From Treponema sp. (GTDB lineage: Bacteria; Spirochaetota; Spirochaetia; Treponematales; Breznakiellaceae): a stretch of DNA of 5,757 nt. Location of the stretch: assembly GCA_031259515.1 (NCBI GenBank), contig JAIRLK010000184.1:1-5757 (forward strand). Reading direction: 5' to 3'. Positions 1 to 4,791 of the stretch are shown piece by piece (within the stretch, counting starts at the first letter, position 1; each line of letters opens with the position of its first letter). Both the position numbers and the translations under genes were made by a program. Under the pieces are notes generated by a model. The model ran no database searches. It had not been told where the DNA came from and was given only the letters and a program-made list of their open reading frames with translations.

Positions 1-73
1 TGCCGGGTTCCGTTATTTTTCTACCAAGGGGAAAAATACTACCCCGGTGATCAACGGAATTATCTACAGCTAA
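1..73 (+). other. 3' end of an unassigned open frame
   Basis: Frame 2 is open from the left edge to a TAA at 71-73 and encodes about 23 residues ending NGIIYS. The stretch GFRYFSTKG near its start vaguely recalls C-terminal segments of secreted or glycosidase-like proteins, but this is too short to assign. It may be the tail of a gene cut off by the window, or filler created by the rearrangement that truncated the neighbouring transposase. Frame 1 is also open across this stretch, so coding status is uncertain. Confidence 0.2.
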
Positions 74-307
74 TACAATATTCTGTTGGCTTACCGGGAC
101 AAGCTGTTGTTACGGAAGCGGACGGTGATAGAGTCGGTGAATGATCTTCTGAAGAACATCTGCCAAGCGAAACACCGCCGGCATCGCAATGTGGTGAACT
201 TTCCGGCCAGCCTATTGGCGGCATTATCGGCCTATAGCTTTCTGCCCCATAAACCGTCGTCCATCGGTGGTTTCGATGATGAAAGGGCCTTGCTTCTCCT
301 CACTTAA
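74..307 (+). pseudogene. IS982-family transposase, C-terminal remnant
   Basis: The open frame after the TAA at 71-73 reads NILLAYRDKLLLRKRTVIES, then VNDLLKNICQAKHRRHRN, then a hydrophobic segment (NFPASLLAALSAYSFLP) and a short tail ending at TAA 305-307. The block DK-LLRKR-xIE-xxND-LKN followed by H-x-RHR and a LLAAL-x-AYSF-P segment is the C-terminal signature of IS982-family (DDE) transposases, recognised from memory of the family. Full-length members are close to 300 residues. Only about 77 are present, so the N-terminal domain and the first two catalytic acidic residues are missing. The only start-like codon is TTG at 86, with no convincing ribosome binding site, so this is best read as a dead fragment. 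Family similarity starts almost exactly after the upstream stop, which places the breakpoint near 71-77. It converges on nifU. No intact terminal inverted repeat was identified between 308 and 408. Confidence 0.8.
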
Positions 308-408
308 CTTTTCATCGAACTCACGTTACTATTAACTTACCCTATGCACAGAGTAAATTTTCCGCTAAAGTCCCCACACACATCAGATGCGCTGACCGTT
401 ACCAGGAA

Positions 409-1002
409 CTATGACCCGTAAATGTGGGTGAATTCGTGGAGCAGTTCCAGGGTTTTTTCTTTACAGCCGCCGCAGACGGTGCCTATTTTGGTAGCCTCCC
501 TTAGAGCCTCCCAGGTACGGGCGCCCTGGCGAAAGGCTTCCTCCAGGTCCTTATCGGTAATGGAAAGACAGTGGCAGATTTCCGTGGACGGCTCTGTAAA
601 GAGGCCGGGCCGGCCGGTTTTCGCAAGGTAATCGTCAATGGCGGAGCGCAAAGCCTTATCCCCCAAGACGGAGCAGTGTATCTTGTATTCCGGAAGGCCG
701 CCCAGTTGTTCCACCAGGTCCTGGGGCCGTACGGCGTAGGCGTCCTTAATGCTCATGCCTTTGATCATTTCCGACAGGACGCTGGTAGAGGCGATGGCGC
801 TGGCACAGCCGTAAGTCTTCCACCGGACGTCGGTGATAATATCCCCGTCTATCTTGAGGAGCATGAGCATCTCATCCCCGCATTTTATGTTTCCCGTCTG
901 TCCTCGGGCGTCGGCATCAAAGGAGGATTCATCCTCCATTAAAACATTCCGGGGATGGGTAAAATGATCCCTAACTATGTCCGAGTATAACCAGTCTGAC
1001 AT
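409..1002 (-). CDS. nifU: NifU-like Fe-S cluster scaffold (IscU domain + BFD-like [2Fe-2S] domain)
   Basis: Cytosolic scaffold on which Fe-S clusters are assembled from sulfur delivered by NifS. The 197-residue protein has two domains. Residues 1-128 are an IscU/NifU N-terminal domain with HPRNV at 16-20 and the three cluster-ligand cysteines C41 (in GNIKCGD), C66 (in KTYGCASAIASTS) and C110 (in KIHCSVLG). Residues 138-192 are a BFD-like [2Fe-2S] domain with ligands C143 and C145 (CHC) and C177 and C180 (CGGC). The C-terminal Nfu domain of classical Azotobacter-type NifU, with its CxxC, is absent; the gene simply stops at TAG. The ATG at 1000-1002 follows AGGAG with 5-nt spacing, and that site touches the stop codon of nifS, so the two genes are co-transcribed and probably translationally coupled. 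The domain order is that of NifU, but no nitrogenase gene is in view, so general Fe-S assembly is as likely a role as nitrogenase maturation. Confidence 0.93.
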   Translation of the reverse strand: MSDWLYSDIVRDHFTHPRNVLMEDESSFDADARGQTGNIKCGDEMLMLLKIDGDIITDVRWKTYGCASAIASTSVLSEMIKGMSIKDAYAVRPQDLVEQLGGLPEYKIHCSVLGDKALRSAIDDYLAKTGRPGLFTEPSTEICHCLSITDKDLEEAFRQGARTWEALREATKIGTVCGGCKEKTLELLHEFTHIYGS

Positions 1003-1007
1003 AAAAG

Positions 1008-1014
1008 CTCCTTA
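1008..1014 (-). promoter_or_regulatory. nifU ribosome binding site overlapping the nifS stop
   Basis: On the minus strand the sequence reads TAAGGAGCTTTT and then ATG. AGGAG (complement of 1008-1012) shares its first base with the TAA stop of nifS (1012-1014) and lies 5 nt from the nifU start. Such an overlap suits translational coupling of the pair and fixes the nifU start. Confidence 0.75.
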
Positions 1015-2217
1015 CGAGGTCTTAGCCGGGATTTTCGGCGAAACCGTGGACATGGCCCTGAACCGCGCGATGATAGGCGGGAGGGTCTCAATCACATAAT
1101 CTATATCCTTCTCCGTAAGCCCCCAGCCAAGGCTGAAACGGATGGAACCGTGGGCAAGCTCGGGCCCAACCCCTATGGCCAAAAGCACATGGGAAGGTTC
1201 GAGGCTGCCGGAGGCGCAAGCCGAACCGGTAGAAACCTCTATTCCCGCAAGGTCCAAGGCCAGGAGTATAGATTCCCCCTCCGCGCCGGGGAAAGAAACA
1301 TTCAGGGTATTGGGGAGGACATCGCGGTCATGCCCGTTCACCTTGATGGCGGGGACGTTTTTCATCAGCCCGTCCTTAAGCCGGTCCCTAAGCCGCCGCA
1401 TCTCCGCGCCGTAGGCATCAAGACCGGTCAGGGCCAGCTCCGCAGCCTTGCCGAATCCCAGTATGCCCAGGTTGTTGTAGGTCCCCGCCCGGTAACCGTC
1501 TTCCTGGTGGCCCCCTCGGATCAGCGGCAGAAGGGGCGCGCCCTGCCGTACAAACAGGGCGCCTATACCCTTGGGGCCGTATATCTTGTGGGCCGACATG
1601 GTAAGGTAGTCTATCCCCAGGTCTCCCACGTTCACCGGAATCTTCCCCACAGCCTGAACCGCGTCGGTATGAACCCAAGCCCCCTTCTTATGAGCCGCTG
1701 CTGTAATCGCCTTAAGATCCTGAATGGTACCTATCTCGTTGTTAGCCATCATCACGGACACAAAGAGGGTTTTTTCACTCAATGCGGCTTCAAAGGCATC
1801 CATCCTGATCTTGCCGAACTCGTCCACCGGCAGGAAAGTTACCGTAAAACCCAGAGAAGCAAGGTATTGAGCGGAATTCAGCACACAGGGATGCTCAACC
1901 GTGGTGGTGATAATTTCGGTTTTACCCCCCGTTAAGGGGCTTCCATCAGGACCGCTTGCCAAGCTGCGTATAGTCTGGAAAACCGTATTGTTCGATTCCG
2001 ACCCGCCGGAAGTCAAGATGATTCCCCGTGCAGGTCCGCCTATAAGGGCGCCAATCGCCTGCCGAGCTTTTTCTACCCGGGCATGGGCCAAACGCCCGTC
2101 GGCGTGCATACTGGAGGCGTTCCCGTAGACGCCAAGGTCTTCAATCAACGCGGCCTTCACCTCGTCTTTAAGCGGCGTGGTCGCGTTATAGTCCATATAT
2201 ATTCTTTGTACCGGCAT
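1012..2217 (-). CDS. nifS: NifS/IscS-type cysteine desulfurase
   Basis: PLP enzyme that converts L-cysteine to L-alanine and an enzyme-bound persulfide, which is passed to the NifU scaffold encoded just downstream. At 401 residues it is full length for class V aminotransferase-fold desulfurases. Visible landmarks: DYNATTP at 9-15; SGGSESNN at 70-77 (phosphate-binding loop); EHP with H109 stacking on PLP; HTDAVQ with D185 and Q188; SAHKIYGPKG with the Schiff-base lysine K211; RAGTYN with R243; and STGSACASGSLEPSHV with the catalytic cysteine C334. The long catalytic loop places it in group I (NifS/IscS), not group II (SufS). A Gly/Pro-rich stretch around residues 88-99 seems somewhat longer than in typical members. 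The ATG at 2217 follows GGGGAG (complement of 2226-2231) at 8 nt, and it puts the MDYNATTP motif at the usual distance from the N-terminus. The gene leads the nifS-nifU pair and has a 177-bp upstream gap with a possible promoter. Confidence 0.94.
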   Translation of the reverse strand: MPVQRIYMDYNATTPLKDEVKAALIEDLGVYGNASSMHADGRLAHARVEKARQAIGALIGGPARGIILTSGGSESNNTVFQTIRSLASGPDGSPLTGGKTEIITTTVEHPCVLNSAQYLASLGFTVTFLPVDEFGKIRMDAFEAALSEKTLFVSVMMANNEIGTIQDLKAITAAAHKKGAWVHTDAVQAVGKIPVNVGDLGIDYLTMSAHKIYGPKGIGALFVRQGAPLLPLIRGGHQEDGYRAGTYNNLGILGFGKAAELALTGLDAYGAEMRRLRDRLKDGLMKNVPAIKVNGHDRDVLPNTLNVSFPGAEGESILLALDLAGIEVSTGSACASGSLEPSHVLLAIGVGPELAHGSIRFSLGWGLTEKDIDYVIETLPPIIARFRAMSTVSPKIPAKTS

Positions 2218-2247
2218 TTTTTTTACTCCCCGGTAATCCCTACCGTT

Positions 2248-2277
2248 CTTATAATATTAATAATAATACTATACTAA
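2248..2277 (-). promoter_or_regulatory. possible promoter of nifS-nifU
   Basis: This is an AT-rich block (about 2248-2280) in otherwise GC-rich DNA, upstream of nifS. On the minus strand a TTAGTA (complement of 2272-2277) and a TATAAG (complement of 2248-2253) are separated by 18 bp. An alternative -10, TATTAT, lies at 2251-2256. The -35 match is poor, so the call rests mainly on the AT-richness and location. An imperfect dyad runs through the same block, but no IscR-type operator was recognised. Confidence 0.35.
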
Positions 2278-2301
2278 GTTTTTCGGGATTTGGCTAGGAG
2301 T

Positions 2302-2387
2302 TTGTTACGCTTCGCAACAATTTATCTCTGCGGGGCTCTGCCCTGCAACACCCCGCCGGGGGACATTAGGCCCCCCGGACCCCCGGA
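2302..2387. repeat. cluster of three hairpins and an octamer repeat
   Basis: Three inverted repeats follow one another between the aminotransferase stop and the nifS promoter region. Positions 2302-2320 pair TTGTT with AACAA around an inner CG/CG, with one mismatch. Positions 2330-2346 pair GCGGGGC with GCCCTGC (one G-U pair) around TCT. Positions 2356-2378 pair CCGGGGG with CCCCCGG around a 9-nt loop. The octamer CCCCCGGA is repeated in tandem at 2372-2379 and 2380-2387, so the last stem can form in two registers. No T-run follows on either strand, so it is not a textbook intrinsic terminator. It may be a REP-like dispersed repeat that ends or attenuates the aminotransferase transcript, or that protects its 3' end. 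Confidence 0.6.
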
Positions 2388-2394
2388 GTTTAGC

Positions 2395-3633
2395 TCATAA
2401 AACCGAGAAAGCTTCATCCGCGACTTCAAGGGTCAGTTTAATATCCTCGTCGCTCAAGGATGCGTTAAGGAAATGGTTGTGATGATTGGTGAGGTATATA
2501 CCCCGCTTTACCATTTCCGCAACCCAACGCTGATGAAGCATAAGGGAATCGTCGTCGGCTATGCGAAGGTAAAACAGGGCGGGAGCGCCGGTTACCCGCA
2601 GGTCCCATCCGTATTTTTTTGCCGCCCCGACGAGCCCTTCTTTCAAGCGCGTTCCCTTTTCGTGGAGCAGCCGGGGCAGGTCCAGGCGCTTCATCTTCCG
2701 AATGCAGGCTATCCCTGCCGCAAAGGGAACGGCGGAAAGCCAGTAGCTCCCGGTATAGGTAAGGCCGCTCACGGTATTTCTGAGGAATTCCTTGCCGCAG
2801 AGGGCGCTCACGTTGTACCCGTTGGCCAGAGCCTTACAGAAACAGATGAGGTCCGCCTCGAAGCCGAAGAAGTGATCGCTGCCGGCCAGGTCCAGCCTGA
2901 AACCCGCCCGCACATCGTCGATGATAAGCACCGTCCCGGTATCGGTGCAGAGCTTGCGCACCTTTTGCCAGAACCCTTCGGCGGGAAGCTGGTTGTCGGC
3001 GAAATTCCCGTGAAGGTAGGGCTGGGAGATAACTGCGGCTATTTCTCCCTTGTTTTCCTCAAAAATCTCGGCCAGCTTTTCATAGTCGTTCCAAGGCGCG
3101 TAGATGTTGTTGATCACATCCTCTTCCAGAATACCCGGATAATCGATCTTCTGGGTCCAGGGGGCTACCCCGTGGTAATACCCCTTAAAAAAGACGATCT
3201 TCTTGCGGCGGGTATAGGCCCTGGCGGTTATCACCGCCAAGGTGGTAACGTCTCCCCCGTTTTTGGCGAAGAAAGCCCAATCGGCGCTGGCAACGGTCTC
3301 CACCAAAAGCTCCGCGAAATCTATCATCGTGGCGGAGGGGGCGGTAATGCAGTCCCCCAGGCTCCGCTGTTTCGCCGCAGCTTCATCTACCTCGTCGTCG
3401 TTGTACCCCAATACATTGGGACCGTAGGCGCACATGTAATCAATGAACCGGTTCCCGTCAACATCCCAGAAATAGGAACCTTTGGCCCGCCCGGAAAAGA
3501 AGGGGAAGGCCGTAACCGGCACAAAACACCCTTCCGCCGGCCCCTGATGCCCGTAGATCCCCGAAGGGATAACCTTGAGGGCCCGCTGATACTCCGCCGC
3601 GCTGTTTTCATATATGTTAATCGAAAATCCCAT
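2395..3633 (-). CDS. class III PLP aminotransferase, glutamate-1-semialdehyde aminomutase-like fold
   Basis: The 412-residue protein has the size and layout of class III (fold type I) aminotransferases. Landmarks: a WDVDGNRFIDYMCAYGPNVLG segment at 56-76; FAKNGGDVTT at 122-131, where HemL-type enzymes have a SGTEAT loop; GYYHG at 151-155; IDD with D239 (PLP N1 partner) in DDVRAGFR; and CFCKALANGYNVSAL with the predicted Schiff-base lysine K267. The C-terminal SLSDEDI resembles the T/SDEDI of HemL. However, N125, G127 and D128 replace the usual S, T and E, D240 replaces E, CKALANGY replaces GKxIGGG, and the TGSYWLSAVPF segment differs from GTxxGNP. It should therefore not be called HemL. Close relatives by memory are class III enzymes in sugar, phosphonate or secondary-metabolite clusters, acting on a carbonyl compound; the substrate is unknown. 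The ATG at 3633 follows GGGGGAG (complement of 3639-3645) at 5 nt. The gene lies 13 bp after the SCP2-like gene and is probably co-transcribed with it. Confidence 0.85.
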   Translation of the reverse strand: MGFSINIYENSAAEYQRALKVIPSGIYGHQGPAEGCFVPVTAFPFFSGRAKGSYFWDVDGNRFIDYMCAYGPNVLGYNDDEVDEAAAKQRSLGDCITAPSATMIDFAELLVETVASADWAFFAKNGGDVTTLAVITARAYTRRKKIVFFKGYYHGVAPWTQKIDYPGILEEDVINNIYAPWNDYEKLAEIFEENKGEIAAVISQPYLHGNFADNQLPAEGFWQKVRKLCTDTGTVLIIDDVRAGFRLDLAGSDHFFGFEADLICFCKALANGYNVSALCGKEFLRNTVSGLTYTGSYWLSAVPFAAGIACIRKMKRLDLPRLLHEKGTRLKEGLVGAAKKYGWDLRVTGAPALFYLRIADDDSLMLHQRWVAEMVKRGIYLTNHHNHFLNASLSDEDIKLTLEVADEAFSVL

Positions 3634-3638
3634 ACCGG

Positions 3639-3645
3639 CTCCCCC
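3639..3645 (-). promoter_or_regulatory. ribosome binding site of the aminotransferase gene
   Basis: GGGGGAG on the minus strand lies 5 nt before the ATG and just after the TGA stop of the preceding gene (3647-3649). It fixes the start and supports co-transcription with the SCP2-like gene. Confidence 0.7.
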
Positions 3646-3646
3646 T

Positions 3647-4435
3647 TCAGGCTAAATAGACCGCCGCACGGTCCAGAATACGGTTGATATTATCTAACAT
3701 CCCCAGGTTGCCCCGCATGGTGATGAGGCCCTGACCTACACAGCCCAGGGCGCTCACCTTCCCGTCGAACAGGTCCCGGGCCAGGCGCAGTCCGCTGAAC
3801 TCCATGAGCGCGTGATAATGACTGGGCAGCTCCCTGGTCAGGGACAACCGGTGATCTTTTACCACTATCCCCACCTGCAACGGCGTGTCTCCGTCATAGT
3901 TCGCAACGGAAAGCGCCGCAACCCCGTCCACCAGGTTGGAAGCCGTAAACCGGCCTATCTTGTCGTGGTTTCCAATCTGAACCACCGCCTGGGCGATAAG
4001 GAAGAACATGACGGCGGTACTCGCCTTGAAGAAAACCGGATCCGCCAGGTCTTCCGGAGAAGCCCGCAGGTACTTTTCCAGTATCCGGGTAAGTTCCATA
4101 AAATTTTTGGTAAGAAACCGCACTTTGGTAAAACCTTTGGTGGGAATAGGCGTTACCGTCCCGTCTATAAGGCCGTTAAATTTCGCGCAGGATGAAAAAG
4201 GAAGCCTGACGTCACAGGGCCCCTCGCCGGTTTCAGGCTCGCATGACCCGCCGCCAAAGCGCAGGGTCATGGCCGGGCCGTTTTTTACCACAAAGCCGAC
4301 GGTAAGGGGCTTGCCCCCCGGCAAGGCCGCGTTATCCGCCAGACGCCGCGCCTCCGGGGAAAGGGCGCAGAGGTCCTTGAGGGCGCCCAGGAGTCCGTAC
4401 AGGTTAATATACGCCAAAGTTTCAGGTTCTTTCAT
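3647..4435 (-). CDS. protein with two tandem SCP2-like (sterol carrier/lipid-binding) halves
   Basis: No characterised homologue is recognised. From the start preferred here the product is 262 residues. Two halves share a layout: an N-terminal hydrophobic helix, a strand reading VGFVVKNG (about 46-53) or VGIVVKDH (188-195), a glycine-bearing LIDGTV (89-94) or LFDGKV (222-227), then a beta segment and a final helix containing RIL (TRILEKYL at 116-123; NRILDRAAVYL at 251-261). The second half, with EFSGLRLARDLFDGKVSA and MRGNLGMLDNINRIL, looks like a small SCP2 domain, a fold with a tunnel for lipids or other hydrophobic ligands. No signal peptide is evident, so it is probably cytosolic. It is the first gene after the promoter at 4513-4541 and precedes the aminotransferase by 13 bp, so it may bind or present that enzyme's substrate (inference). 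The ATG at 4433-4435 has GGGG at 6 nt. An upstream in-frame ATG at 4483 would add 16 basic, poorly conserved-looking residues and lacks a ribosome binding site. Confidence 0.65.
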   Translation of the reverse strand: MKEPETLAYINLYGLLGALKDLCALSPEARRLADNAALPGGKPLTVGFVVKNGPAMTLRFGGGSCEPETGEGPCDVRLPFSSCAKFNGLIDGTVTPIPTKGFTKVRFLTKNFMELTRILEKYLRASPEDLADPVFFKASTAVMFFLIAQAVVQIGNHDKIGRFTASNLVDGVAALSVANYDGDTPLQVGIVVKDHRLSLTRELPSHYHALMEFSGLRLARDLFDGKVSALGCVGQGLITMRGNLGMLDNINRILDRAAVYLA

Positions 4436-4441
4436 ACGCAA

Positions 4442-4446
4442 CCCCA
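4442..4446 (-). promoter_or_regulatory. weak ribosome binding site deciding the SCP2-like gene start
   Basis: TGGGG on the minus strand lies 6 nt before the ATG at 4433-4435. Neither alternative in-frame ATG (4483 or 4447) has a comparable site at usable spacing. The match to the anti-SD is only moderate, so the choice remains tentative. Confidence 0.45.
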
Positions 4447-4512
4447 TCTTAAGATGAATTCGTCCTATTGCCAACGCGCTCATATATACGGCGCTGGTTA
4501 CTTCCGCTTTGT

Positions 4513-4541
4513 AGTATAAACCCTTTTTGATTTCTATACAA
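4513..4541 (-). promoter_or_regulatory. sigma70-type promoter for the SCP2-like/aminotransferase unit
   Basis: On the minus strand TTGTAT (complement of 4536-4541) and TATACT (complement of 4513-4518) are separated by exactly 17 bp. The -10 matches five of six consensus bases and the -35 four of six. Transcription would start near 4505, leaving a leader of about 70 nt to the preferred ATG at 4435, or about 22 nt to the ATG at 4483. No operator or riboswitch structure is obvious in the leader. Confidence 0.7.
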
Positions 4542-4620
4542 AGGGAAAATCACCGGAATATCCGGCTTGGGGATAAAAAAGGCGGTGGGCGAAAGCCGTT
4601 GTTCATCAAACAATTCTCTA

Positions 4621-4766
4621 AGAGCCTGCTGCACTTTAACGGGGCTCTTTTGGAGCCTGCAAGGTATATAAAAATACAATAGAGGCTGTTCCAAAACTTC
4701 AATTTTGGAACAGCCTCAATAAATTGCATTTTATACTATTTTTATGAGCGAAACGCAACAGGCTCT
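4621..4766. repeat. MITE-like segment with imperfect terminal inverted repeats
   Basis: AGAGCCTGCTGCACTTT at 4621-4637 is matched in inverted orientation at 4750-4766, where the minus strand reads AGAGCCTGTTGCGTTTC. The outer 12 bp agree at 11 positions and the full 17 bp at 13. The 146-bp segment has no coding capacity and encloses a perfect hairpin at 4682-4717. Ends of the type AGAGCCTGTTGC or GAGGCTGTTSC resemble terminal repeats of some insertion sequences (recalled, not checked). CTCTA occurs next to both ends (4616-4620 and 4763-4767) but overlaps the repeat on the right, so it is not a clean target duplication. Confidence 0.4.
4682..4717. terminator. perfect 15-bp hairpin, probable bidirectional terminator
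   Basis: GAGGCTGTTCCAAAA (4682-4696) and TTTTGGAACAGCCTC (4703-4717) are exact reverse complements around a 6-nt loop. It lies 75 bp beyond the stop codon of the dehydrogenase gene and upstream of the promoter of the next unit, where a terminator would be expected. On the minus strand it is followed by TATTGTATTTTTATA, which is U-rich but not a clean U-tract, so efficiency is uncertain. It could alternatively be a pair of abutting insertion-sequence ends. Confidence 0.6.
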
Positions 4767-4791
4767 AAAAAAACCAGAAGTGTTTCTCCGT

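Larger units (their letters stand above)
4484..4791. other. intergenic region between the dehydrogenase and SCP2-like genes
   Basis: These 308 bp hold no gene I can support. From right to left they contain a 3' untranslated stretch of the dehydrogenase gene, an inverted-repeat segment (4621-4766) with a perfect hairpin inside it, a small 5-bp hairpin with a 5-nt loop (GGCTC 4643-4647 / GAGCC 4653-4657), and a promoter at 4513-4541. A minus-strand frame of 81 codons from a TTG at 4694 crosses the hairpin, the promoter and the next gene's start. It is considered spurious. Confidence 0.6.

Noticed and set aside
331..408. Intrinsic terminator for nifU
   Set aside because: No stem of useful length followed by a T-run was found on the minus strand in this stretch.
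1150..1935. 261-codon plus-strand open frame opposite nifS
   Set aside because: Antisense shadow of a gene with complete catalytic motifs; no domain is recognisable in the translation.
2248..2280. IscR/Rrf2-type operator upstream of nifS
   Set aside because: The AT-rich block has only an imperfect dyad and does not match the known IscR half-sites, so only a possible promoter was called.
2473..3687. 404-codon plus-strand open frame opposite the aminotransferase
   Set aside because: It is a shadow of GC-rich third positions in the real gene. Its composition (many G, P and R residues) is not protein-like, and the minus-strand gene has clear family motifs.
3812..4457. Two overlapping plus-strand open frames of 127 and 149 codons opposite the SCP2-like gene
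   Set aside because: Both are Arg/Pro-rich with no family resemblance. The minus-strand frame shows an internal duplication, which supports it as the real gene.
4449..4694. Minus-strand 81-codon open frame from TTG at 4694 (EQPLLYFYIPCRLQK...)
   Set aside because: It starts inside the perfect hairpin, crosses a strong promoter and overlaps the SCP2-like gene start. It has no ribosome binding site and no recognisable family.
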